From Bacteroidota bacterium (GTDB lineage: Bacteria; Bacteroidota; Bacteroidia; Cytophagales; Cyclobacteriaceae): a DNA stretch of 64,000 nucleotides. This document shows, piece by piece, positions 46,673-56,258 of this stretch. The translations under genes and the position numbers were made by a program. The DNA is taken from positions 1-64,000 of the forward strand of contig JACZXH010000004.1 in the NCBI GenBank assembly GCA_022571715.1, given 5' to 3'. Below the pieces are notes generated by a model, which worked only from the letters and a program-made list of their open reading frames with translations, made no database searches and was not told where the DNA came from. How positions within the stretch are numbered: position 1 is the stretch's first letter; each line of letters begins with the position of its first letter.

Positions 46673-46904
46673 ATAAGGCTGTTTTTGAACCGGTAAAAAT
46701 AGCAGAAATGGTTATAAAACTATTTCTTATCCCCATTTTGTTTGAGCTTCTTTATTGATGATATCTAAATTCAGTTGAGTGTTACCTGTGAACAATGTTA
46801 CCACGTAAAATCAGCTCCCGGGTCTATACCTCAAGCAAAACCGGGCGTTAGTTAAGATTGTAAGAAAAACAATTCTCTGTTTTATTCCATTAAGCCCTTT
46901 AGAA

Positions 46905-48302
46905 TCAATCAACACCCATTTTAGCGGATTTGAAATGAACAACTTTGGCTTTTGCTTTACTCGCAATGTACCATTTAATGATCCGCTGTACATCGGGGTT
47001 ATCTTTAAACGGTATTACCGTATTTCTGAACTGGTCTATACCTGTGACCTGAATGTCGTCCTGCACAAAGCCATAACCGATATATTTTCCCTTTTCAACC
47101 AGCACTACGGATGCTTCTTCTGTGTTTCTGCCCTCACCTATTACTGCAAAGCTATCTTCACTATTTTTTATTTCGTTTATGGCCTTTAACAAACGCTTGT
47201 TATACCTTTTTGGTATTTCCTGTCCGTTACAAGCTCCTTTGCAGTATCCGGATGTGTATTCATAACAGTCACCTTTTCCAATCTGAAGGCCATTAAGTCT
47301 TGCACACAGGCAGTGTTTTCTGGTCAGTGTGCGAAGAAAGGTCCAACCGTCTGTAAACGATTTGAATATAACGATGGGTGTTTCGGCCGGTTTACCTTTA
47401 CTTATCGTCAGCCGCATAAAACCATTCTGGTCTTCATATGAATGCATCGCCCAGTTCATTGCCGGTCTTTTCTGGGAAGAATTATATTTTGGCCACAAAC
47501 GTTTTATTTCATGCGACTCAAGTAGCAGGGCCACCAGTTCGTTACCGCACAATTCATACGAAATATGGTGGATTTCGGATTTAAACAGCCTGCTTTTTCC
47601 TGAAACTTCATTGTCAAGAAAATGACCTGATACCCGATCGCGAAGACTTTTTGCTTTACCCACATAGATTACTTTTCCGTTCTTGTCATGAAAATAATAG
47701 ACTCCCGGATCTTCAGGCAGGTCATCGAAATCTTCTCTTGGCAAATTGGGTGGCAATATAGCCTCTCTTGAATAGCGTTTCAGGGCAGCGTCAATGGCGT
47801 TGTTGATGTCATTTATTATCAAATGTTTCAAAAGCGCAGTGGTTGCCTTTGCATCACCAAAAGCCCTGTGCCTGTTTTCGAGTGGTATATCAAACTTCTT
47901 GCAAAGATTACCTAATGAGTATGAATGAAGTTTCGGAAAAATATTCCTTGTTAGCCGTACTGTACAAAGGCGTTTTCGTATAAACCGTCGGTCCAATTTT
48001 TTAAACTCATTGCGCAAGAAGGAATAATCAAAACCGACATTGTGTGCAACAAATACGCGCTCATGGGTTATGGAGGCCACATGATCAGCCACTTCTTCAA
48101 AAGGAGGTGCATCCTTTAGCATTTCTGTGGTGATACCCGTCAGGTGCGTGATAAATCCAGGCACTGATACGCCCGGATTGACAAGTGTGGAATATTCATC
48201 AATCACCTTGTTACCGTCAAAAACATATACGGCTACTTCAATGACTCGGCTTGTCCGGGCATCTCCTCCGGTTGTTTCCAGGTCAACGATCGCATATTCC
48301 AT
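46905..48302 (-). CDS. Exonuclease (DnaQ-like) fused to GIY-YIG endonuclease domain
   Basis: A 465-residue fusion. Residues 1-170 form a DEDDh 3'-5' exonuclease: VDLETTG (Asp7, Glu9), HNVGFDYSFLRNEF and HRAFGDAKATTALLKH. Residues from about 195 hold a GIY-YIG domain in which GVYYFHDKNGKVIYVGKAKSLRDRVSGHF is the catalytic sequence, as in UvrC and Cho. The rest, with GDCYEYTSGYCKGACNG, resembles the Cys-containing linker found in the proteins of this architecture. It probably takes part in DNA repair as a Cho-like nuclease. It stands 233 bp from accA and has no repair genes near it. Confidence 0.92.
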   Translation of the reverse strand: MEYAIVDLETTGGDARTSRVIEVAVYVFDGNKVIDEYSTLVNPGVSVPGFITHLTGITTEMLKDAPPFEEVADHVASITHERVFVAHNVGFDYSFLRNEFKKLDRRFIRKRLCTVRLTRNIFPKLHSYSLGNLCKKFDIPLENRHRAFGDAKATTALLKHLIINDINNAIDAALKRYSREAILPPNLPREDFDDLPEDPGVYYFHDKNGKVIYVGKAKSLRDRVSGHFLDNEVSGKSRLFKSEIHHISYELCGNELVALLLESHEIKRLWPKYNSSQKRPAMNWAMHSYEDQNGFMRLTISKGKPAETPIVIFKSFTDGWTFLRTLTRKHCLCARLNGLQIGKGDCYEYTSGYCKGACNGQEIPKRYNKRLLKAINEIKNSEDSFAVIGEGRNTEEASVVLVEKGKYIGYGFVQDDIQVTGIDQFRNTVIPFKDNPDVQRIIKWYIASKAKAKVVHFKSAKMGVD

Positions 48303-48457
48303 CCGTGAAAATTACATTTTTTTTATTATACCGGCAGATGTAACAGCGTAAAATTTACAAGGTGAAAAAGTCCGCGATAGTAAAGCGAAGGTAGGAAGAA
48401 TCTGTTAATATGAATCAAGTAAGAAATGCAGTCTATTCAAAGACAAGCTGAGAAAAT

Positions 48458-49288
48458 TCAAAAGTCAAAATTGTCTGGATCGGGGCCAAAACGATAATTT
48501 TTGTCTAACTTGTTGATTTGGGCCATCTCCTCCTCCGACAATGAAAAATCAAAAATGGCCGCATTTTCCTTAATCCGCAATTTGTTTACTGATTTGGGAA
48601 TAATAATAACTCCACGCTGTAAGTGCCACCTTAACAAAACCTGGGCAGCAGTTTTATTATATTTTAAAGCGATCTCATCAAATTTTCCGATTTCTGTAAA
48701 TTTGCCCTGCATAAGTGGACTCCAGGCTTCCAAACTTATATTCTTTTCAACACAAAAATCAAAAAGATGCTGCTGAATCAGGTACGGATGAAATTCAATC
48801 TGGTTTACGGCAGGGATCACTTCAGCTTCCTGCAAAAGGTCTTCCAGATGATGCGTAAAAAAATTACTAACACCTATCGCTCTTACCTTTTTTTTCCGGT
48901 ACAGTTGTTCCAGCGCTTTCCAGGTTTCATTAAATTTTCCGGCTACCGGCCAGTGAACCAGATATAAGTCCAGGTATTCCAGGCCAAGTAATTTCAAGCT
49001 TTTACCAAAGGCACCGATAGTCCTGTCAAATCCCTGGTCGCTGTTCCATACTTTGGAAGTAACAAATATTTCATCACGTGAGATACCGCTGTTACTGATT
49101 GCAGCTCCTACTCCTCGCTCATTTTCATAAATCGCAGCGGTATCAATACTCCTGTAGCCAACATCAAATGCGCAAGCTATGGCCCGTTCTACTTCACCGC
49201 CTTCTCTGCTTTGCCAGACGCCTAATCCCAGTTGTGGAACCAATATATTATTATTTAAGGTTACTTCGGGAAATCTTTGTTTTGTCAT
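48458..49288 (-). CDS. Aldo/keto reductase
   Basis: A 276-residue NADPH-dependent reductase of the AKR5-like group. The catalytic tetrad is visible: Asp in RSIDTAAIYENE with Tyr four residues later, Lys in FVTSKVWNS, and His in LYLVHWPV. The cofactor loop is IIPKSVNKLRIKEN. Family members reduce small aldehydes such as methylglyoxal or 2,5-diketo-gluconate. It is monocistronic here. The substrate cannot be given from sequence. Confidence 0.94.
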   Translation of the reverse strand: MTKQRFPEVTLNNNILVPQLGLGVWQSREGGEVERAIACAFDVGYRSIDTAAIYENERGVGAAISNSGISRDEIFVTSKVWNSDQGFDRTIGAFGKSLKLLGLEYLDLYLVHWPVAGKFNETWKALEQLYRKKKVRAIGVSNFFTHHLEDLLQEAEVIPAVNQIEFHPYLIQQHLFDFCVEKNISLEAWSPLMQGKFTEIGKFDEIALKYNKTAAQVLLRWHLQRGVIIIPKSVNKLRIKENAAIFDFSLSEEEMAQINKLDKNYRFGPDPDNFDF

Positions 49289-49513
49289 TAATGTAAATAT
49301 TTGATTTACAGCTATTTATAACATATATGGTTATAGGTATTGGCAATATAATACACATCATCTGTAATTCAACGCGTGGTTACATTATGAATCGAACGAA
49401 AGGGTCTTACTTATGGTGGACATGATTTGTCATTCGAAATTATTACTCCATCTTTTTAATATGCGATTCCAGCTTCTGTCCGACAAAATGTATATGAACG
49501 TAACCAGACCAAA

Positions 49514-51214
49514 TTAATCATCGCTTTGAAGCACTTTATTCAGGATTCGCACCGTGATCAGGTAGGCTGGCCTTACTCCTTCAACACCGAGACTACCTGA
49601 AGCAAGTGTTCCGCCAGTTTCAAGCGGATTATCAGACGCATAATACGCATACCGTACTTTTACATGTGCATCTATACTTTTGCGTATGAGTGCTGCCGAT
49701 TGAATGGCTTTCTGATAATGTGCGCCTTCCATCTCAAGCCCGACAGCATTCCATGATGATTTCTGAAAATATCGTAGTATTTGCCTGTTCTGCAACGAAG
49801 TTCCCAAAACGGTAACCATGGGTCCTTGAACCACATCGATTCCATACCCCATAAATTCACTCGCATCAAAATCATTGTTAAAAGGATAGTTATCGGCAGT
49901 GCCCTCAAAAACATGAGCAGTAGGTAACATAATATCGCCCTTTCTTCCTTCCAGAATACCCGCTTTGCCCATTACACTTACTGACTTAATATTCAGAGGT
50001 AACAGCTCACCTTTAAATTCAAAGGGTTTTAATAGTTCGTCCATTGTCTCGTATGCCTGCTCTCCAAAAGCATAGTCCATAACCACTAGTACAGGACGTA
50101 ATGATTTGATATATTTTAAATCCACCTGTATGGATTTTGAAATCGCCGAAAATGGAATTTTTTCCGTATCAATGAGCTGCACTGTTAAATTTGTACCGCT
50201 CGTATCATCCAGTTGTTTCAACCCATGCTTTTCTGCATACCGTATTACTTTAGTTTGAAGATTACCGGTTTTATCCTTACTAAGAATCAGCGCTACTTCT
50301 TCAATTTTACTTTTCTTAATAGTATTTTTCAAAGCCGGTATGGCATATATGCTGTTCATCACACTATGCGGGTTAGCAGATATGATATGTAATGGGCGAT
50401 CAATCAGTCCCTTTTCATACAAGGCCTTCTTAATTTCAGAAGCCCACAATTCTCCGTATTTATGATGTCCAACACGCTGACGAAGAATAGCTGAAAAAGT
50501 AATTTCCCTGTCGATTTTCTGAGTGTATTCTTCAATGGCCAGTTTCCCCATCCAGTAAATGATATGAAACAGGCTATGGAGTGTTTCCTTTTTCTTTGCA
50601 AATTTCTTTCCGGCTTCATGAACTTCCTTATAGGTTCTGCCCAGCAGAATGCTCAGATATGTATTGGCCTGATCAAAATTAAATTGCTTTTTGTTCTCTT
50701 CCTTTTTGACAATTTCTTCCAGTCTTTTCCAGTCTCGTTTCAGCCTACCTTCATAATCAAGGCTGTTTTTTCTGATTTTTTCGGCTTCGTTGTAAACAAA
50801 CGTCAGGTGGGTAAGAATGTCGTATATATCGCTTCTCCCGCGTGTCATTTCAATAAGCATCTGCTCCTCATCTACACGATAACAATTCCGTACTCTTTTA
50901 GGCGGGATGATTGTTTTGAAATTGGACGATTCAAGTCCTTCACGTGATATCAGGCGGATGTTTCTGCACTCTTCAATTCCTTTGGGAAGCCGTTCCATCA
51001 CATATAGCAAGCCGTCAAGCTCAACTTTTTCGCTATCTGCAATCGAGCCATATATTTCCGGACTAAGCGTAATCAGGGAACTTCTAAGCGCCTCACCTGA
51101 CATTCCCATTGGCTTATAGCTGCCCCGTATAAAAAGATGCCTCATGGCAATATATATACGTTCTATGGCAGCCCGTGATTCCTGGGCTCTTGTTCTTGAT
51201 GGTTCATCATTCAT
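49514..51214 (-). CDS. Conserved Bacteroidota protein with phosphorylase-like C-terminal domain
   Basis: A 566-residue soluble protein. I have seen related uncharacterised proteins only in Bacteroidota and do not know a function. The N-terminal half is helical (RAQESRAAIERIYIAMRHLFIRGSYKPMGMSGEALR; coil-forming SLDYEGRLKRDWKRLEEIVKKEENKKQF). The second half looks alpha/beta: RPLHIISANPHSVMNSIYAIPAL, then a stretch reminiscent of nucleoside phosphorylases: VQGPMVTVLGTSLQNRQ and WNAVGLEMEGAHYQKAIQSAAL (compare the MExA/E base in MTA/SAH nucleosidases). No signal peptide or TM. It is monocistronic and divergent from a membrane protein gene. Confidence 0.8.
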   Translation of the reverse strand: MNDEPSRTRAQESRAAIERIYIAMRHLFIRGSYKPMGMSGEALRSSLITLSPEIYGSIADSEKVELDGLLYVMERLPKGIEECRNIRLISREGLESSNFKTIIPPKRVRNCYRVDEEQMLIEMTRGRSDIYDILTHLTFVYNEAEKIRKNSLDYEGRLKRDWKRLEEIVKKEENKKQFNFDQANTYLSILLGRTYKEVHEAGKKFAKKKETLHSLFHIIYWMGKLAIEEYTQKIDREITFSAILRQRVGHHKYGELWASEIKKALYEKGLIDRPLHIISANPHSVMNSIYAIPALKNTIKKSKIEEVALILSKDKTGNLQTKVIRYAEKHGLKQLDDTSGTNLTVQLIDTEKIPFSAISKSIQVDLKYIKSLRPVLVVMDYAFGEQAYETMDELLKPFEFKGELLPLNIKSVSVMGKAGILEGRKGDIMLPTAHVFEGTADNYPFNNDFDASEFMGYGIDVVQGPMVTVLGTSLQNRQILRYFQKSSWNAVGLEMEGAHYQKAIQSAALIRKSIDAHVKVRYAYYASDNPLETGGTLASGSLGVEGVRPAYLITVRILNKVLQSDD

Positions 51215-51405
51215 TTGATATAATGAGATTGATTTATTTGGGTGTAAAAGTACAAACTAGGTACAAAAACTGTTTTTCTGAGTATGTTAGTATTACGTCA
51301 GTCTGGTATTTTATGTTATTTTAATGATATTTAAAACATAGATGCAAAAGCGATAAATCTGAATATAAATTTTTATACTGAATTTTTATTCTTACTCAAA
51401 CTGAT

Positions 51406-52257
51406 ATGCATTCAAATAATAGATTTCCTGCCCGTGGTTATGTGGGTGTTGTTCTGGTAGCCGTATTCTGGTATTTAAACTGGAATCTATCCGGTTTGCG
51501 AACCCACTGGGGGTTTTTTCCCCTGTGGCTGGGTTATTGCCTTACTATCGACGCCATAACTTACTACAAAAAAGGGAGTTCACTTATAAGCCGGAATTTG
51601 AAAGGATATATTTCTTTGTTTTTGGTAAGCGCGCCATCCTGGTGGCTTTTTGAACTGCTGAACAAACCCGGAAATTACTGGTCTTACACCGCCCGAGAAT
51701 ATTTCAGCGATCTGGAATATTTTCTATTGGCAAGTGTCAGTTTTTCTACGGTTATTCCGGCTGTTTTCGGTACTTCCGAATGGGTCGGTACATTTTCTAA
51801 AATACGAAACATGCCTGCCTGGATTAAGATCGGAAGAAAAAGGCATGAGGTTGTTCTGTTTTTTATTCTGGGTGTTATTATGTTGTTTGTTGTGTTGTTT
51901 CTACCTGATTATGGAGCGCCGTTTCTTTGGATGTCCGTGTTTTTAATCATCGATCCGCTGAATGTATGGCTGGGCAACCGGTCGATTCTTCAAGAAACAG
52001 GAAATGGAAACTGGAATCCGGTAATAACCCTTTGGGTCGGATGCCTGATTTGTGGATTTTTCTGGGAAATGTGGAACTATCACTCCAATCCCAAATGGAT
52101 CTATGATGTCCCCGGCGTTAATTTCTGGCATGTTTTTGAAATGCCTGCACCAGGCTATTTAGGCTATCTTCCTTTTTCCCTGGAATTATTTGCCATATAT
52201 CATTTCATCATAGGTATTTTTAAGCAAAACAAGCTTACAAATTACCTCCGGTTGTAA
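51406..52257 (+). CDS. Hypothetical integral membrane protein
   Basis: A 283-residue protein with about seven to eight hydrophobic segments and many tryptophans (WYLNWNLSGLRTHWGFFPLWLGY; APSWWLFELLNKPGNYW; FFWEMWNYHSNPKWIYDVPGVNFWHVFEMPAPGYLGY). The repeated motif with W(W/E)xFE(L/M)xN and N-P-x-x-W in both halves suggests an internal duplication of about 130 residues. I do not recognise a family. It is immediately upstream of mnmH (67 bp, same strand), so cotranscription is possible. Confidence 0.75.
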   Translation: MHSNNRFPARGYVGVVLVAVFWYLNWNLSGLRTHWGFFPLWLGYCLTIDAITYYKKGSSLISRNLKGYISLFLVSAPSWWLFELLNKPGNYWSYTAREYFSDLEYFLLASVSFSTVIPAVFGTSEWVGTFSKIRNMPAWIKIGRKRHEVVLFFILGVIMLFVVLFLPDYGAPFLWMSVFLIIDPLNVWLGNRSILQETGNGNWNPVITLWVGCLICGFFWEMWNYHSNPKWIYDVPGVNFWHVFEMPAPGYLGYLPFSLELFAIYHFIIGIFKQNKLTNYLRL

Positions 52258-52324
52258 ATAACGCTGTTATGTCATCATGCAGATACAAAATATGCCGGTG
52301 CTGTTTAAATTTGAACGAAATATA

Positions 52325-53392
52325 ATGAAAACAATCCCTGTACTACAATTTGTTGAGGCATATCCTGATGCGCCGGTAATAGATACAAGGTCGCCGGGAG
52401 AGTACCTGAAAGGCCACATTCCAGGTGCGGTCAATATTCCGCTTTTCGAAAATGAGGAGCGCACTGAAATCGGGATAACCTATAAATTGCAGGGAAAAGA
52501 AACAGCCGTAAAAGAAGGGTTGAAAATTGTTGGACCCAAAATGGTCACTTTAATTGAAGACCTTGAAAAAATTACGCATAGCAAAAGCACTACAGTGAAA
52601 ATATATTGCTGGCGTGGTGGCATGCGCTCTTCCAGTATGGCGTGGTTGTTCGAAACTGCCGGATATGAATGTGTGGTGTTGGAATACGGCTATAAAAGTT
52701 ATCGGAATCTAATGACCAGATTGTTTGACCGGTTTCAGATCATACTTCTCGGAGGTGAAACCGGAGCAGGGAAAACGAAAGTACTGCAGGAACTCTACAA
52801 GGCAGGTGAGCAGGTAGTAGATCTTGAGAAGCTTGCTAATCACAAAGGCTCTGCATTTGGTGCCATCGGCGAGGCTGAACAACCTACATATGAACATTTC
52901 CAGAATCTTGTAATAGAAGCCTTTCTTAAACTTAATCAGGAAAAACGGGTTTTTCTGGAAGATGAGTCATCACATATCGGGAAAGTTGGCCTCCCGGAAA
53001 ATCTGTGGAGAAAAATGAAATCCAGCCCGGTGGTCTGCATTTCTGTAAAGCTGCAGGACCGGATTGGGAACCTGGTGGCTGATTACGGTCATTACGATAA
53101 ATCAGAATTGGAATCCGGCATCCTGAAAATTGGGAAAAAGCTGGGAGGGCAACATGAAAAATCAGCCATTGCCAATCTGCAAAATGGTGACCTGGGTGCA
53201 GTGGCCGGCATTCTTCTTCACTATTACGATAAAACCTACCGTTTTTTACTTGAAAAGAAGAGAATAAATATAATTCAGACCATTGAAATCGGTGACCCGG
53301 ATCCAAAACGCATTGCGGCAGTTATACTACATAAACTAAAATCTGCTGAAAGTAATCTGGATATAACAACACCGATGATGAAAGAACAGTGA
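52325..53392 (+). CDS. mnmH: tRNA 2-selenouridine synthase
   Basis: MnmH (SelU/YbbB) replaces sulfur with selenium in 2-thiouridine at tRNA wobble position 34 and can also geranylate it. ATG 52325 was selected from three in-frame ATGs (52277, 52292, 52325) because the protein then starts MKTIPVLQFVEAYPDAPVIDTRSPGEY, directly at the rhodanese domain, 355 residues long. The rhodanese active Cys is in IYCWRGGMRSSSMAWL near residue 96, and the P-loop domain has GGETGAGKTKVL near residue 142. selD, which should supply selenophosphate, is not in the window. Confidence 0.92.
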   Translation: MKTIPVLQFVEAYPDAPVIDTRSPGEYLKGHIPGAVNIPLFENEERTEIGITYKLQGKETAVKEGLKIVGPKMVTLIEDLEKITHSKSTTVKIYCWRGGMRSSSMAWLFETAGYECVVLEYGYKSYRNLMTRLFDRFQIILLGGETGAGKTKVLQELYKAGEQVVDLEKLANHKGSAFGAIGEAEQPTYEHFQNLVIEAFLKLNQEKRVFLEDESSHIGKVGLPENLWRKMKSSPVVCISVKLQDRIGNLVADYGHYDKSELESGILKIGKKLGGQHEKSAIANLQNGDLGAVAGILLHYYDKTYRFLLEKKRINIIQTIEIGDPDPKRIAAVILHKLKSAESNLDITTPMMKEQ

Positions 53393-53645
53393 TGATTTAA
53401 TAAATCCGAAAGAACGTAGAAATGAATGGCTTGAAATGGTTATTAAATACCATGCCAGATACATCAAAAGAGTTGGTGAGAAACCATTATGGAAATATGA
53501 AAATCATGCTGTTGAGTAAAGCTTGAATATATTCATGATCATCCTGTGAGAGGAGGATGGGTTGCGAATCCTGAAGATTATATATATTCGAGTGCCAGGA
53601 ATTAACGCCGGATTGAGTACACTTATTGACGTTGATTTGATATAA
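53391..53645 (+). pseudogene. Remnant of a REP-associated tyrosine transposase (RAYT/Y1-like)
   Basis: Three pieces of the C-terminal part of a Y1-type transposase appear in order, in shifted frames: KERRNEWLEMVIKYHARY... ending ENHAVE, stop; LEYIHDHPVRGGWVANPEDYIYSSARN; and AGLSTLIDVDLI before TAA at 53643-53645. The joined order YIHxxPVRxGxV...YSSARNY is the signature end of this family. At least one stop codon and one 1-base insertion, plus loss of the catalytic N-terminal half, make it dead. It starts directly at the mnmH stop codon. Confidence 0.8.
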
Positions 53646-53866
53646 AGACGTAGCTGCAACCAACGCCTAGGTTTGCGGTCGGCCCACCTTCACAACCCAA
53701 TACGTCCACACTGACCGTGCCTGCCAGCCGCAGGCAGAAATAACCCACCACACATATTTTAGAAGTATTGGCAAATAATATCAAGTGAATTGGTTTATTC
53801 ATTTATCAATGATACTCAAATAATACTATTCATTCTCGACCTGTTTTTTATACAATACTTTAAAGA
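53646..53866. other. GC-rich segment with REP-like hairpin, no gene
   Basis: TGCCTGC-CAGCC-GCAGGCA at 53718-53736 is a perfect 7-bp stem with a 5-nt loop, much more GC-rich than its surroundings. Beside the RAYT remnant it fits the REP element that such transposases mobilise. A frame on the minus strand here (ending SNQRQ) overlaps the transposase relic and was not accepted as a gene. Confidence 0.5.
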
Positions 53867-54379
53867 TTATTGTTGGTTTTTCTTTTGTTTCAATAGCTGA
53901 ATGGCAAGTCGTATTGCATCCGGTACACTATCAGCAACCTGTAACTGTACATCTCTTTCCATATCCTGAAAAAATGCCGGCATACTTTTATCCGGGTGGA
54001 ATAAAATCACTGGTTTAGCTGCTTTTATTGCCAGTGCAATCTCTGAAATAGTGCCTGCACCTTTACCAATGGCAATAACAACGTCAGCCGTTAGTACCAA
54101 TATATTATTTCTTCCGGAACCCATTCCCGTTTTAATGGCAACATCCAGCCATTCGGATGCTTCTTCGTCTCGGTCTTCGGGTAATACACCCACCACCAGG
54201 CCTCCGGCTTTTTTAGCCCCTTTGCTGACCCCGTCCATCACACCTACATTTCTGCCTCCTGATACAAGCACGAATCCGGCAGATGCAATTTCTCCTCCGA
54301 GTTCTACTGCAAGTCTGTATTCTTCCGCTGAACAACGATCGCCCGGTCCGGATACACAAATTGTATATTTTCTATTCAC
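53867..54379 (-). CDS. LOG/MoCo-carrier-like Rossmann protein (TIGR00725-type)
   Basis: The start is GTG at 54379, giving 170 residues that begin VNRKYTICVSGPGDRCSAEEY; the longer frame upstream is not conserved in style and overlaps the opposite promoter. The core SGGRNVGVMDGVSKGAKKAGG and the later GSGRNNILVLTADVVIAIGKGAGTISEIALAIKAAKPVILF (GxGTxxE) are hallmarks of the SLOG/lysine-decarboxylase-like family. Members of this subgroup are related to molybdenum cofactor carriers or LOG hydrolases. The real ligand is not known. It is divergent from the glycogen synthase gene. Confidence 0.88.
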   Translation of the reverse strand: MNRKYTICVSGPGDRCSAEEYRLAVELGGEIASAGFVLVSGGRNVGVMDGVSKGAKKAGGLVVGVLPEDRDEEASEWLDVAIKTGMGSGRNNILVLTADVVIAIGKGAGTISEIALAIKAAKPVILFHPDKSMPAFFQDMERDVQLQVADSVPDAIRLAIQLLKQKKNQQ

Positions 54380-54440
54380 TAATATAGAAAGATAGTTAAT
54401 TATTATATTGTACGTTAAATTGGTAAAAAATAATCCGGAT

Positions 54441-56258
54441 ATGCCAAAAGCAAAGACAAAATCCGCTCCCCGGAAGAAAGAAAATCCTATTCTATTTGAA
54501 TGTGCCTGGGAAGTCTGCAACCAGGTAGGGGGCATCTATACCGTGATACGTTCCAAAACGCCCTCAATGGTGGCCAGATATGATACTAATTATATTCTTA
54601 TCGGGCCCTATCTCAATGATGACATCCAACCGGAGCTGGATTACACGGCCGTTCCGAAAGACAATATTTCCAACGTTGTTAAGAGACTAAAAAAGAAAGG
54701 CTGGAATATTCAAGAAGCCATATGGCTGATTACCGGCAGGCCCCGTGTGATCCTGTTTGACTTCAAATCCGTTGAGAATGACCTTGATAAAATCAAAAAT
54801 CAACTTAGGCTAAAACATAAACTGGAAATTCCACCGGGCAATATGCTGGTGGATCAGGCCATCTCATTTGGTTTTATGGTCAAGTCATTTCTTGCATCCC
54901 TTTCCAAAACAAAATCATGCCCGCCCCTGATCGCACATTTTCATGAATGGCAGGCCGGAGTGCCTCTTTTGTATTTAAAAAACGAAAAAATCAACGTTAA
55001 AACAGTTTTTACGACACACGCTACCATTCTTGGTAGATACCTTGCTTATAATTCACCCCATTTCTATGATCATCTTCCGTTTTTTGATGCTAAGAAAGAA
55101 GCCCGGCATTTCAATATAATGACCGAATTTGGGATAGAGTATCTATCAGCCAGATTTGCAGACAGGTTTACTACCGTAAGTAAAGTTACAGCCCGGGAAT
55201 GCAAATATTTGCTCGGAAAGAAGACTGATAAGGTTTTACCAAACGGAATAAATATTAAACGTTTTGTAGCATTTCATGAATTCCAGAATCTGCATGCACG
55301 CTTTAAAGACGATATCCATCGTTTCGTGATGGGGCATTTCTTTCAGTCATACCCGTTTGAGCTTGAAAATACGGTTTACTTTTTCACCTCCGGGCGGTTT
55401 GAGTACCGGAACAAAGGCTTTGACATGGCATTACAGGCCCTCGATATACTGAATAAAAAAATGAAAAAGGACAGATCGGATACCACGGTGGTGTTCTTTA
55501 TCATTACACGGAAAAAACATCAGGGTATAAAATCCGATGTTCTTGAATCCCGGGCTTTAATGGAAGAAATCCGGAAAAACTGTGACAATATCCTGGATCA
55601 GGTTGGTAAAAAGCTCTTTTATGCAGGTACAACCCGTGAAGACAACCGTCTGCCGAATCTGAATGAATTTGTGGATGATTACTGGAAGCTTAGATACCGG
55701 AGGACCATTCAAACCTGGAAAACACGAAGAAACCCCTCGGTTATCACTCATAACCTGGAAAACCCCCAAGATGATGAAGTACTAAATGGCCTTAAACAAA
55801 CGAGCCTCGATAACGGACCGGACCAAAAAGTAAAAATTGTTTATCATCCGGAATTTATCAGCACTACCAGCCCCTTGTTTGGAATTGAATATGGCGACTT
55901 TGTAAGAGGTTGCCATTTAGGAATATTTCCAAGCTACTACGAGCCTTGGGGTTACACCCCGCTGGAATGCATGGCACGCGGGGTACCTTCCATCACCAGT
56001 GATCTGTCAGGATTCGGCGATTTTATCAACAGTAATGTTGAAGATCCACAGGAAAAAGGAATTTTTGTAGTAGAACGCAGAAAAAAGACTCCAGAGTATT
56101 CCGTAAATCAACTGGCTGATGTGATGTATGACTTTATTCAGCAGGACCGGAGACAACGCATCATGCAACGTAATAATACGGAAAACACCTCCGTAATGTT
56201 CGACTGGAATAATCTAGTCAAATATTATGACCAGGTGTATAAAAGTTTCAGATTCTGA
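54441..56258 (+). CDS. Glycogen synthase, eukaryote-like GT3 family
   Basis: A 605-residue enzyme that elongates glycogen from a sugar nucleotide. ATG 54441 (MPKAKTKSAPRKKENPILFECAWEVCNQVGGIYTVIRSK) was chosen over an in-frame TTG 11 codons upstream. The donor-site region LFECAWEVCNQVGGI, AHFHEWQAG, TTHATILGRY, VSKVTARECKYLLGK with LPNGIN, and FPSYYEPWGYTPLECMARGVPSITSDLSGFGDF match the GYS/GT3 type, not the GlgA/GT5 type of most bacteria. This class is known in Bacteroidota. No other glycogen gene is adjacent. The ~790 bp after it is noncoding and decayed. Confidence 0.94.
   Translation: MPKAKTKSAPRKKENPILFECAWEVCNQVGGIYTVIRSKTPSMVARYDTNYILIGPYLNDDIQPELDYTAVPKDNISNVVKRLKKKGWNIQEAIWLITGRPRVILFDFKSVENDLDKIKNQLRLKHKLEIPPGNMLVDQAISFGFMVKSFLASLSKTKSCPPLIAHFHEWQAGVPLLYLKNEKINVKTVFTTHATILGRYLAYNSPHFYDHLPFFDAKKEARHFNIMTEFGIEYLSARFADRFTTVSKVTARECKYLLGKKTDKVLPNGINIKRFVAFHEFQNLHARFKDDIHRFVMGHFFQSYPFELENTVYFFTSGRFEYRNKGFDMALQALDILNKKMKKDRSDTTVVFFIITRKKHQGIKSDVLESRALMEEIRKNCDNILDQVGKKLFYAGTTREDNRLPNLNEFVDDYWKLRYRRTIQTWKTRRNPSVITHNLENPQDDEVLNGLKQTSLDNGPDQKVKIVYHPEFISTTSPLFGIEYGDFVRGCHLGIFPSYYEPWGYTPLECMARGVPSITSDLSGFGDFINSNVEDPQEKGIFVVERRKKTPEYSVNQLADVMYDFIQQDRRQRIMQRNNTENTSVMFDWNNLVKYYDQVYKSFRF

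Noticed and set aside
53623-53760. Minus-strand frame containing DVLGCEGGPTANLGVG
   Set aside because: It overlaps the end of the RAYT relic on the other strand and has no start; probably an artefact of GC-rich repeat sequence.
54380-54535. 52-residue N-terminal extension of the LOG-like protein
   Set aside because: It runs through the promoter region and into the start of the divergent glycogen synthase gene; the conserved domain begins at the GTG at 54379.
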